Assembly: GCA_030849465.1 (NCBI GenBank)
Contig: JARVLF010000014.1
Location: 372,001-436,000, forward strand
Direction of reading: 5' to 3'
Origin: Moesziomyces globuligerus
Lineage: Eukaryota > Basidiomycota > Ustilaginomycetes > Ustilaginales > Ustilaginaceae
DNA length: 64,000 bases
The position numbers were made by a program, and so were the translations under genes. Within the stretch, counting starts at the first letter, position 1. Each line of letters starts with the position of its first letter. The notes under the pieces are model-generated. The model was not told where the DNA came from. It did not search any database and was given only the letters and a program-made list of their open reading frames with translations. Shown here in pieces: positions 36,627 to 45,735 of the stretch.

Positions 36627-37542
36627 GGCGAATGATGCTGCGGATAGCGTCGCCGAGTCTCTCTAGGGTGTGTGGGTATGAACGTGTGTGCAGTGAGAGA
36701 GAAGAGAAAGAGAGCGAGCGGCAAGGAAAGCCGAGTGGGGTTTGGACCCTGTGGAGAAAGCAGAGCGAGAGAAATCTGCTCGATCACGAAAATCCAAATC
36801 CAGACGAGTAAATCGAGGTCTAACATGTGGGAGCGATCCTCATCGATTGCACGATCCGATTCACGATTGCAAGATCTCCGCGACCATGCCACGAGAAGGT
36901 GGTGGGAGATGACCGGACCGCCCCCGAAACCAGGTGTTGCTCTCAGCGTTCACCCATCCGTGCAGTAGAGGCCATGCATTGTAGATCACCGGCTGGGGTT
37001 TGCACGGCGTTACTCGCCTTGCCCTTAGCTTGACAGTGTGATCGGCGTGAATCTTGTTCAGAGCGGGGTTGGCGGTAGGCTCATGCATTGCTGAAGAGGC
37101 GGAAACGTCATACGCACGGGCATGATGGCTTCGGAGGACGGCCGGGGGGAAAGGCCTTGGTGAATGCGATGACGCTCTACTCATCGGCCAAACTCCGGAA
37201 ACCGAAGTAGCCAAAGCGCTCAACCAGCGGTCATCCTGAGGCGGTCCGAACGTGCCGTGCTAAGCCATGAATTTGGAGGATTTCGAGGCAGATCTGACTG
37301 GCTGACCGGCACACTTTCCATTGTGCAGACTGGCGCACGGCCGCACTCGAGTGCCACCGCTTGAACGGCTGCGCTTGCCTCGAATGCGTTGCCCCAAACA
37401 GTGCTTGCCATTTCCCCAATCTTCGAGCCCAGCCAACCTTCTCGGCCCCACCTCCTCGCTACCACCATCTCTGGCACAGCCTCATCGTCTCTGCCTTTGT
37501 CCCCATTCCCATAGCCTCCAATAGTTCGTCACGTAATCCATC
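36627..37542. promoter_or_regulatory. Divergent promoter region of the KH gene and PGI1
   Basis: About 920 bases. The part before 37543 has C/T-rich stretches (CTCATCGTCTCTGCCTTTGTCC) as expected for a strongly expressed glycolytic gene. No TATA-like site is obvious and no other gene is recognisable. Confidence 0.45.
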
Positions 37543-39207
37543 ATGGCTCACAAGCTCACCTCGTCCCTGCCCGCCTGGCAGAAGCTGCAGCAGCTCTACG
37601 ACACCAAGGGCAAGCAGATCAACCTCGGCCAGGCCTTCAAGGCTGACGCTCAGCGCTTCGAAAAGTACTCTCGCGAATGGAAGTCGAGCGCCACCGATGC
37701 TCGCTTCCTCTTCGACTACTCCAAGAACCTCATCGACGATGAGGTCCTCGACCAGCTCCTCGCCCTCGCCGACCAGGCCGAGGTCAAGCAGCAGATCGAC
37801 TCCATGTTCGCCGGCGAGCACATCAACACCTCCGAGGGCCGTGCCGTCCTCCACGTCGCCCTCCGCGACATCCCCGGCGACTTCAAGATCAACGAGGCCG
37901 GCGTCGACGAGGTCAAGCCCGAGCTCGAGCACATGAAGAAGTTCTCCGAGGCCGTCCGCTCCGGCGCCCACAAGGGCTACACCGGCAAGCCCATCAAGAG
38001 CATCGTCAACATCGGCATCGGCGGCTCCGACCTCGGCCCCGTCATGGTCACCGAGGCGCTCAAGCCCTACTCCAAGCGCGACCTCGACGCCCACTTTGTC
38101 TCCAACATCGACGGCACCCACATGGCCGAGACCCTCCGTGTGTGCGACCCCGAGACCACCCTCTTCATCGTCGCCTCCAAGACCTTCACCACCCAGGAGA
38201 CCATCACCAACGCCACCACCGCCCGTGACTGGTTCCTCGAGCACGCCAAGGACAAGGCCCACGTCGCCAAGCACTTTGTCGCCCTCAGCACCAACGTCAA
38301 GGCTGCCACCGACTTTGGCATCGCCAAGGAGAACATGTTCAAGTTCTGGGACTGGGTCGGCGGCCGCTACTCGCTCTGGTCCGCCATCGGTCTCTCGATC
38401 GCCATCGTCATCGGCTACGACAACTTTGAGCAGCTCCTCCTCGGCGCCCACGAGATGGACCTCCACTTCAAGAACACCCCGCTCAAGGAGAACCTCCCCG
38501 TCATCCTGGCGCTCCTCGGCATCTGGTACATCGACTTCTTCGGCGCCCAGACCCAGGCCATCCTCCCCTACGACCAGTACATGCACAAGTTCGCCGACTA
38601 CTTCCAGCAGGGCGACATGGAGTCCAACGGCAAGTTCATCACCAAGAACTCGGAGCGCGTCGACTACCAGACCGGCCCCATCATCTGGGGCCAGGCCGGT
38701 ACCAACGGCCAGCACGCCTTCTACCAGCTCATCCACCAGGGCACCAAGCTCATCCCCTGCGACTTCATCGCCCCCGTCCAGACCCAGAACCCGCTCGGCA
38801 AGCACCACGAGATCCTCCTCTCCAACTTCTTTGCCCAGCCCGAAGCGCTTGCCTTCGGCAAGACTGAGGACGAGGTCAGGGCTGAGCTCGGCGCTGAAGC
38901 CAGCAACGAGTTCCTTGTTAAGTCCAAGGTCTTCGAGGGCAACCGTCCCACCAACGCCATTTTCCTCGAGAAGCTCACGCCCGCTGCCCTCGGCGCCCTC
39001 ATCGCCCTCTACGAGCACAAGATCGCCGTCCAGGGCTTCGTCTGGTCCATCAACTCGTACGATCAGATGGGGGTGGAATTAGGGAAACTTTTGGCCAAGA
39101 AGATCCTCCCGCTCCTCGAGGGTGCTGATGCGAGCAAGGTTGATGGTGCTGGTCACGATTCGAGCACGTCGGGGTTGGTCAAGTTCTTCCTTGCCAACCG
39201 CAAGTGA
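37543..39207 (+). CDS. PGI1: Glucose-6-phosphate isomerase
   Basis: A 554-residue cytosolic enzyme interconverting glucose 6-phosphate and fructose 6-phosphate in glycolysis and gluconeogenesis. Conserved blocks: [59 protein letters not shown] and [19 protein letters not shown]. The late signature reads [10 protein letters not shown], with the catalytic Lys at 515; most relatives have Trp where this has Met509. Nearly all codons end in C up to about 39060, the mark of very high expression; from there on the codon choice changes sharply (see findings). No introns. The long antisense frame across this gene is a consequence of the codon bias. Length matches yeast Pgi1 exactly. Confidence 0.97.
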   Translation: MAHKLTSSLPAWQKLQQLYDTKGKQINLGQAFKADAQRFEKYSREWKSSATDARFLFDYSKNLIDDEVLDQLLALADQAEVKQQIDSMFAGEHINTSEGRAVLHVALRDIPGDFKINEAGVDEVKPELEHMKKFSEAVRSGAHKGYTGKPIKSIVNIGIGGSDLGPVMVTEALKPYSKRDLDAHFVSNIDGTHMAETLRVCDPETTLFIVASKTFTTQETITNATTARDWFLEHAKDKAHVAKHFVALSTNVKAATDFGIAKENMFKFWDWVGGRYSLWSAIGLSIAIVIGYDNFEQLLLGAHEMDLHFKNTPLKENLPVILALLGIWYIDFFGAQTQAILPYDQYMHKFADYFQQGDMESNGKFITKNSERVDYQTGPIIWGQAGTNGQHAFYQLIHQGTKLIPCDFIAPVQTQNPLGKHHEILLSNFFAQPEALAFGKTEDEVRAELGAEASNEFLVKSKVFEGNRPTNAIFLEKLTPAALGALIALYEHKIAVQGFVWSINSYDQMGVELGKLLAKKILPLLEGADASKVDGAGHDSSTSGLVKFFLANRK

Positions 39208-39713
39208 CTAGTTTCAGATCAACGCAGTCGCATCTGAATCACCGAGTTTGAGACTACTGCGACTCTATCTTAGCAATCGACCTCTGTTTCTCACAATCCT
39301 GCGTGGTGTCTGTGATGCTGGAATGGTGCTGCCTATTCCTGTGCTATGCTGTTGCGCTCGTGACAGGTCGCGACGACGCAGTTGCGGGAATTGGATTTCC
39401 GCGTCCCGAAATCCAGAGACCGGACCCTGTCCACCTTCCCGCTCCGCTCCATCCGTCGCGTCTGGATCCAACGCGTCGTTGCATTTTCGAGACATCAACA
39501 CTCCACGCAAGCAACAGAGATGAGGCAGAAGGGTGTTCAAACGAAACAAAATGGATCCTACAGTACAACAGGGTCGAGGCTAGACGGACGAGGAGCAACC
39601 CCAGCGCAATTGCTTAGGGTGGGCAGACGAGGGCTGCCAGGATATGAAACGGGAAACGACAGAAGCAGGCGGGGTCAAAGGTCGTGGCAGACATACGAAG
39701 CCCAGCGGCTCAT
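39208..39713. other. Convergent intergenic spacer
   Basis: About 500 bases between the stops of PGI1 and the HMG gene, holding the 3' ends of both. Overlapping short frames on both strands are without recognisable product. Confidence 0.45.
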
Positions 39714-40583
39714 CTAGAGCTCGGGGCCGCGCGTGCTGTTGTAGACCTCGAGGTCTCGCTTGTACTGCTCGAGAGCCTGCAGAGCACGCTGCTCGTACGG
39801 AGCCTTCTGCTCAGGCGTCATCTGCTTCCATCGCTCGCCACCGCGCTTGCTGAACTCGGTGATGTTGGGGATGACCGTCTCGCTGGCACGGAGGTCGTTG
39901 AGGAACTCGAAGAACGCCGAGTTGGGGCGCTTAGGCTTGGCGGGGTCGCGCAGGAAGGCGGTGCCCTTGATGCCCTTCTTCTTCTGCGAGGCAATGTACG
40001 CGTTCTGACGCTTGATGTCGTCGGGCGAGAGGGCAGCCTTCCACTCGGCGAGGGCACGCTCGTACTCCTCCTTCTCCTGCTCGTGCTGAGCCTCGTAGCG
40101 GGCCTTCTGGTTGGGGGCGAGCTGCGCCCACTCGGCACCGACGGCCTTGGCCATCTTGACAATGTCGACGACCTGGGCGCCCGTCTTGGGCGACGTCTTC
40201 TGGTACTGAGGATCGCCCTTGAGCTGCGAGACGCGCTCCGACATGTAGATGAGGAACGAGGATCGGAGGGTGGGCTTGCTGGCCGAGGGAAGCGGGAGCA
40301 GCTTGCCGTCGGCGCCGCGAGCCTGCCACGGCTTGAGCTTCTCCTTCTTGGGAGCCTTGGCCTTGGGCTTCTTGGCATCGGCGGCGGCAGCGGCGGTGGC
40401 GGCCGAGGCTTTCGAGGTGCCCGCCTTGGCCTTGGTGGTGGTGGACGAGGCACGCTTCTTGGTCTCCTTGGCGGGAGCGGCGGTGGCGAAGTTGGCGACG
40501 GCGGGGATGGCGTTGCGGGCCAGGGGCTGCTGCCCCTGGGCGTTGCGGACGGCTGTCCTCATGATCTGGGGAATGGTAAACAT
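39714..40583 (-). CDS. Two-box HMG protein, probably mitochondrial DNA-packaging
   Basis: A 289-residue protein. The first about 35 residues (MFTIPQIMRTAVRNAQGQQ and on) carry Arg but no acid and fit a mitochondrial presequence. A Lys/Ala-rich linker (SSTTTKAKAGTSKASA, then KKPKAKAPKKEKLK) follows. Two HMG-box-like parts: a divergent one at about 105-190 (SSFLIYMSERVSQLKG, then KAVGAEWAQLAPNQKARYEAQ) and a standard one at about 215-285 (PKRPNSAFFEFLNDLR, then KRGGERWKQMTPEQKAPYEQRA). This is the layout of Abf2/TFAM-like nucleoid proteins that coat mitochondrial DNA. A nuclear HMGB-type role is the alternative; the presequence argues against it. A second in-frame ATG seven residues in would still leave a presequence. 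No introns. Confidence 0.8.
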   Translation of the reverse strand: MFTIPQIMRTAVRNAQGQQPLARNAIPAVANFATAAPAKETKKRASSTTTKAKAGTSKASAATAAAAADAKKPKAKAPKKEKLKPWQARGADGKLLPLPSASKPTLRSSFLIYMSERVSQLKGDPQYQKTSPKTGAQVVDIVKMAKAVGAEWAQLAPNQKARYEAQHEQEKEEYERALAEWKAALSPDDIKRQNAYIASQKKKGIKGTAFLRDPAKPKRPNSAFFEFLNDLRASETVIPNITEFSKRGGERWKQMTPEQKAPYEQRALQALEQYKRDLEVYNSTRGPEL

Positions 40584-42403
40584 AAAGAAGGCAGTCGGAG
40601 AAACCTACTGCTGGTGGGAAAAGGGGAGGCGCTTCGCGGGGCAGTGAGCGGAGCAGGCAGGATCTTATACGACTGAGAGGATGAGGCGGTAGCGCGACAG
40701 AATACTGGCGGGAGGAGGCGAGAGTAAGTTAGTGAGGCAGGGAAGGGGGGAAAGGGAAGGAGGCGGTCCAGAGTAGCTAGAGACCCGGAAAGTAGAGGAA
40801 ACGCGCGAGAGAGTGCTTCTGGAGACGAGAGAAACACACGAGCCAGCCGAGCCAACAGGGGGGGCACTGGAAGGGCAGTCGAATTGCGCAGTCTCACAGA
40901 CGGGTGCTGCGCTGCTGTGCTGCTGTGCTGCCCCAGGACGGAAAGGCCAACACGCCAGAAATACAGTGGGTGGTGGGCCAGTGTGCGCGTTGGCACGCTT
41001 GGAACGAGATGAAAGCGGGCAGGCCAGGACACTGTGCTCTGGCAGCCCGACTGATCAAGGCATCTCCGCCACACACTATCACAGCACGCCACGGCAGGGC
41101 ACAGCACCACAGTGCGGCGGCGGCGGGCTGGGCAGCCCGAGGCGGACGAGAGACGCAGTTCGAGGGCCGCACTCAGATTGTGAGGCTCACCAGCCTCAGG
41201 GATTCAAGCGCTGAAAGCGGCAGCAGAACGGCTGTGGATAGAAAAGCACGCTGTTACCAATGCGGCTGGAGACCTGTGTGATGCCAAAGGGCGACCCTTT
41301 CCTGGCCCGAGGCTGCAGAGCGAGCAGTGTGGTCGGGCAACGCTATTTTTCCTTCTGGCCTCACGGATTTTTTTCTTTTTGGATAGGGCTGAGCAGGCGT
41401 TGAAAATGAGCGAGGAATGCGCTAGGATCCCCTACAGCGCGCGACACAGGCGGCACAGCGCAGCACATCGGTCAGGGTCAGAGAGAGGGAATACGGGCAC
41501 GAGACCCACTCTCGGATCTCTGATCTTTTGCAATCCCACCTCGCTCTAGGACGGCAGTGGAATTCTGGGCAAAATCGGAAAGCAAGCCGAGGCTATGTGT
41601 GCGCCAGGCAGCCACCTGACCTAGTCACTTCACACCAGACACAGCCTCTCCCTCACGACTGACTGCCCACTGCATCTTTGGCCGGGCAGCAGCCAGCATG
41701 ATTTGCATCGCTTCACCACAGGTTGCGGATCGAGTCAATCAGCAATCAGCGACTCCTACTGCGCTATCAGCGACAGGCGTTCGGCATGGGCCCATTCCAG
41801 AGGTTCAGCGCCACAGTGCTGCCCTGGTCGCGAAACCTCGAGACCAGGCGGCACGGCCCGGCCACGCCTCGCCTCACGCTGGTGCAAGCGAGATACAGGG
41901 GGAAACTGCTCGTCTGCCCTTCAGTGTAAAGTATTTCACCCTCAGCCCCGGTGGCCAGCTGAGCCGCGCGGGATGCCACTATGATTTCCTCATGAACTTG
42001 CGAAAAAAGAAACAGGCGGAAAGCCTCGAGAAATAACCTGGTGCTGCCTGGATCAACCCGAAAATAAAAGTAAATCACGGGCCAGCAGAGCGCAGGCTTG
42101 AGATCAAAAAATTCACGGTCGCCATGGGCTCCTCAGCTCGCTCAGCCCGCAATGATCTCACACCCACAGCTCTGTATCGGTGATGATATCGGGAAGCGCG
42201 AGATTGAATCTTCCGATGCTGGTTGCCGATCAAGCATGTCGGACTCGGGAGATCAACGACCCTGCATGGGATGTTCGGGCCATGCGCAGCCATACTTGAA
42301 CCCTGACAGGACTGCCGAGTGGAGGTTTCTTTTACAGCCACCATCGTCCCGCGAACGGTGATGCGTGATCGTGCACTCGATGCCTTCCCAATGAGACGAG
42401 GAC
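40584..42403. promoter_or_regulatory. Divergent intergenic region
   Basis: About 1.8 kb between the starts of the HMG gene and the SNAP43-like gene. There is a GTGCTGCT-type imperfect repeat near 40905-40930 and A/T-rich patches around 41345-41400 and 42000-42110. Overlapping short frames on both strands show no family features. I see no RNA gene, though a non-coding transcript could not be excluded. Confidence 0.4.
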
Positions 42404-44269
42404 ATGGTGCGAGGCTCAAGGAAACGTAGGCGGGCCGACGGACGGCTCGCCTCGCCGCCTTTGGCCCCTTCGCCTCTCCTGACTCGCAACCTGCAGCTGC
42501 TGCCGGTAGGCCTCACACGGCTGCCCAGCGACGAGCGCTTCGTCTCGCAACTGCGCCAGGACATCGACGAACTCCTGTTCGCCTTCGCAGAAGCCCTCCT
42601 GCTCTGCATCGCCACTGTCTCCGAATCTGGGAGAGGTGCCGATGGCGGGCCGACAGAGCAAGATCAGCCGGTGATATCTGCCTTCTCAATCTTTGCGTCT
42701 CTATGGCGCCGCAAAGGATGGCACTTGATCCAATTTGCCTTCGGAGACCACACGGACAACAAACAGGCCTTTGGTGACGCTGTCTGCCGCGTGCTGCTTG
42801 AGCAATTGTCCCCTCACGTTGCTCGACACGACACCCGCATCGCTGAAGAACAAGACGGCCAAGAAGGGATCCGGTTCGCCGACCTCAGACAGCTCTTTGT
42901 GGCGTACGCAGTCCCATTGGCACTGTATGTCTTCTGGACTACCCAGCTGTATGCTGACTCGGGCACCGGTGTCAAGCATTGTCGCCCAGCCATGGAACGC
43001 ATCGCCATCGAACAGGACTACTACGACTGGCTGCTACTGCTGCCGGATGCCGTCTTGACGCATCTCCAATCCGAACCTAGAACACAACGTGATGCTCATG
43101 CCATCACGGCCGACCTAGTCGAAGTACTGTGTCGTCTCACCGGTCCGCCGCACAATCCTGCGCCAAGTATCGATAGCAACCATGCAGACGCGTTTGCTGT
43201 CGCTGTTACAGACGGCCAAGCCATGGAGATGCAACGCGCCTCCGACAAACCCGCAGAAGGATCTAAGCGTCGAAAGCGGGAGACAAGCCCAACTGAGCCA
43301 ACAAGCGCTGCTCTGCGCTCAGATGCTGTCTTCGATATCATTCCGGCATCACGTTTTCGCACCAGATTGCCGCGGACGTGGCCATCGGTCCGCGTCATGT
43401 CAACACTCGAGGCCAACAAGGAGTTTGGACGCATTGGTCGAATTGTCAGGATGCCTCCGCGTCCCGCTGGCACTGATGACGTCAACGACTCGGCGTCCTC
43501 TGAAGCATGTCATGGTGCCACTGCCGCTCCCAAGGAGGTTGTGGCGGGCCTTTCACGCGGAGATGTCGTTCGACTTAAAGCTAGGCAGCGGCTAGCAATG
43601 GCTTCCCTCGATCTGTCGAAGCTCGCCGGACAAATACGTTCGGGCTCGGGCGACTCAGCTGCAGCTGTAAGGCGGATGGATCCGTCGAGACTTCTGGCAG
43701 AGACGGCCGAGAGCAGTGGAGATGCCAGATCCAGCCAGCGCGCGAGGTACGAGATCGAAACGCCGGCCTGGATTACCAGCGCCAAGTATACGGCCAAGAT
43801 GAAGCCGTGGCTCGAGCAGACGTCCACTCCGATGCAGCAATCGCTCGAGCGCGTATCCCACAGCGGTCAGCAGTACGCGGATGCACGTAGCAGGATCATG
43901 CCTTCCGCATCGGCCCAAAATACCGACAGTGCTCAAGATGCACAGGAGACGTCAGATAGTCAAGATCAGCCAGCGGTGCAGACCGACTTTGGCCAGTACG
44001 TGCTGCGGAGCTTTCGAGAGGAACGAAGAGCACGGCATGGCTCTCCTGCTAGCTCTGCACAAGCTCGAGCAGCGGACCATTCGCCATCAGAGGGTGTCGC
44101 AGCTGAAGATGGAAGCAGCACCTCTGCGGCGTGTGCCGCGGTGGATGACCCGGGCTCGTTGAGCCTGGACGCGCTTTATCACATAGCTGCGGAGCGCACC
44201 AAAACAGCGGCGGTAGCAAGGGGCAAGACTCTGAAGGCTTCGCGCGCGCGCAATTCGCGCAATGCATAG
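42404..44269 (+). CDS. Putative SNAPc subunit 1 (SNAP43-like) protein
   Basis: A 621-residue protein. Residues about 40-235 resemble the SNAP43 domain of snRNA-activating protein complex subunit 1: an opening helix LRQDIDELLFAFAEA, FSIFASLWRRKGWHLIQFAF (compare the family pattern of F-x-x-L-W-R then I-x-x-G/F), FADLRQLFVAYAVPLALYVFWTTQLYAD, and YYDWLLLLPDAV, in the family's order. SNAPc binds the proximal element of snRNA promoters and works with RNA polymerases II and III. After residue 240 the protein is disordered, except for a piece with RTWPSVRVMSTLEANKEFGRIGRI. The C-terminus is basic (KTLKASRARNSRN). This assignment rests on pattern memory, not an alignment, so it is moderate. Otherwise it would be a protein of unknown function. 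It lies tail-to-tail with IBA57. Confidence 0.5.
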   Translation: MVRGSRKRRRADGRLASPPLAPSPLLTRNLQLLPVGLTRLPSDERFVSQLRQDIDELLFAFAEALLLCIATVSESGRGADGGPTEQDQPVISAFSIFASLWRRKGWHLIQFAFGDHTDNKQAFGDAVCRVLLEQLSPHVARHDTRIAEEQDGQEGIRFADLRQLFVAYAVPLALYVFWTTQLYADSGTGVKHCRPAMERIAIEQDYYDWLLLLPDAVLTHLQSEPRTQRDAHAITADLVEVLCRLTGPPHNPAPSIDSNHADAFAVAVTDGQAMEMQRASDKPAEGSKRRKRETSPTEPTSAALRSDAVFDIIPASRFRTRLPRTWPSVRVMSTLEANKEFGRIGRIVRMPPRPAGTDDVNDSASSEACHGATAAPKEVVAGLSRGDVVRLKARQRLAMASLDLSKLAGQIRSGSGDSAAAVRRMDPSRLLAETAESSGDARSSQRARYEIETPAWITSAKYTAKMKPWLEQTSTPMQQSLERVSHSGQQYADARSRIMPSASAQNTDSAQDAQETSDSQDQPAVQTDFGQYVLRSFREERRARHGSPASSAQARAADHSPSEGVAAEDGSSTSAACAAVDDPGSLSLDALYHIAAERTKTAAVARGKTLKASRARNSRNA

Positions 44270-44415
44270 CAAACGTCGACAGAAATGGTGCTGAAGCTGC
44301 CATTCTCTCAGTGACACCCTTGCAACCCAGATGCGGACGGTGCAATGAACGAATCAAGTGATAAAAATGCTATGGTTGATTAGCAGGGCGGAGGTTAGAA
44401 GTGGCCCGAAGAGTT

Positions 44416-45735
44416 CTAAGCTTGTGCATCGTTCTCTTCCGTTGGCTGCGGCTGCTGTGGCCACCAAGATGGGATGAACGGCTTGACCAGGAGGGTCGAT
44501 TGACCATCGGAAGAGAGAGCCGACATTTCAAGACCATCTTCGGAGCCAGGTTGGGATGGATCGGACCATCGTTGGACCTGCTCCAGCCTGAGACAAGCCA
44601 GGCCGATGTTGTAGATGCCCGAGGTGAACTTTCCTGCGGCCTTGCCGCGTGCAGGTTTCTGCGTGCCAGAGCTAGCAGAGACAGGTTTGGAGCGGATCTC
44701 TGCAAGATGATTGGGGAGTTCAAAGGTTGCTGTGCGGTCGACCTCGATAGTGCTGGTAGGAGGTGACGTGCCAGACGGGTAGAAGAGGACAGGGACGATG
44801 CGCTTGCGGACGACACCCGTGTGGTGGGTACGGGCAGTTAGCTCTTGGCCCACATAGCAGCCCTTGCGAAAGTCCACGCCGTGCATGTAGTCGAGGTTGT
44901 TCTCTAGCGGTAGACTGGAGCCCTCCGGAACATCCAGCGCGCCCTCGGCAATGCCCTGCAGGATGCGGTGAACGGTGTATTCCTCTTCCTCAGCAGGTGT
45001 CACCTGATCGCGGAGAAGTGCATGATCGTCTTTCGAGAGCACTCCACGATAGCCCATTGTCGGACATCTCGGATCGAGACTCAGGCGATCAGCCACCGCC
45101 GATGGCGGCGAACCTGTTGTTGAGGAAGTCCACGCCTGTACGACACTGTAGCTGGTCGAAACATCGGTGAGCGTGACCTTGGAACGCAGCTTGAACTTTT
45201 TGACGAATGATAGGAGCGAAGGCAGCGTGCGCGAGTCGATGTCGAGCAGCCAGCGCGGCGACCCGTCTTCCAACGGCGCCTGACGGTGGATGAAGGCGTC
45301 CGCGAGCATCCTTCCCTGGGGGTTCATGAAACCGGCGTATACGACTACAGGAGATTGCTGATCTGATGAGGCAGATGTGGTGGATGTCAACGCTTTGACA
45401 TCGTTGCTGACCAGGCCTTGCAGCAGCTTCACCGTGTCGCGGCCGCTGACTTCGAGAACGCCGCGGTGGGGCACCTTTGCGAGCTTCCATGCATCGTTCG
45501 AATCCTGAGGTAGAGAGAAAGCGATCGCAGACGATCCAAAGGTGCGATTTTGGATCTGGACGACTTTAAGAGGCAGCCGGGCGGCGGCTTGAGTCCGGCC
45601 AGAGCCTATAGAGTCGGCAACCAAGCTGGAGCTGACGAGGCGCCGAGATGCAAATGGCTGGGTCGCTTCGCGCGAGGAACTGGTGCTACTTCGCGCCAAG
45701 CCTCTCGCGCAGCGCAATGTTGCTGATGTTCTCAT
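44416..45735 (-). CDS. IBA57: Mitochondrial Fe-S cluster assembly factor Iba57
   Basis: A 439-residue folate-binding-like (GcvT-related) protein that works with Isa1 and Isa2 to make [4Fe-4S] clusters in the mitochondrial matrix. The signature KGCYVGQELTARTHH, with its invariant Cys, is at about 288-303. Upstream: GVLEVSGRDTVKLLQGLVSND and MNPQGRMLADAFIH; PRWLLDIDSRTLPSLLSFVK in between. I chose the ATG at 45735 because the protein then begins MRTSATLRCARGLARS, a classical Arg/Ser presequence. The frame stays open further, with another ATG at 45927 that would add 64 Ser/Pro-rich residues coded by a GAT-type repeat tract; that part does not look like a targeting signal. SDH3, encoded at the window's left edge, is part of a complex whose SDHB partner needs such clusters. 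No introns. Confidence 0.88.
   Translation of the reverse strand: MRTSATLRCARGLARSSTSSSREATQPFASRRLVSSSLVADSIGSGRTQAAARLPLKVVQIQNRTFGSSAIAFSLPQDSNDAWKLAKVPHRGVLEVSGRDTVKLLQGLVSNDVKALTSTTSASSDQQSPVVVYAGFMNPQGRMLADAFIHRQAPLEDGSPRWLLDIDSRTLPSLLSFVKKFKLRSKVTLTDVSTSYSVVQAWTSSTTGSPPSAVADRLSLDPRCPTMGYRGVLSKDDHALLRDQVTPAEEEEYTVHRILQGIAEGALDVPEGSSLPLENNLDYMHGVDFRKGCYVGQELTARTHHTGVVRKRIVPVLFYPSGTSPPTSTIEVDRTATFELPNHLAEIRSKPVSASSGTQKPARGKAAGKFTSGIYNIGLACLRLEQVQRWSDPSQPGSEDGLEMSALSSDGQSTLLVKPFIPSWWPQQPQPTEENDAQA

Noticed and set aside
35409..36635. A 408-codon plus-strand frame across the KH gene
   Set aside because: Antisense to two clear KH folds; the product is an Arg/Val/Leu-rich mirrored sequence.
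37459..39018. A 519-codon minus-strand frame across PGI1, and a 328-codon plus-strand frame inside it
   Set aside because: Both arise from the extreme C-ending codon bias of PGI1. The products are repetitive (Gly/Val/Asp/Glu or Ser/Pro/Arg) and show no fold.
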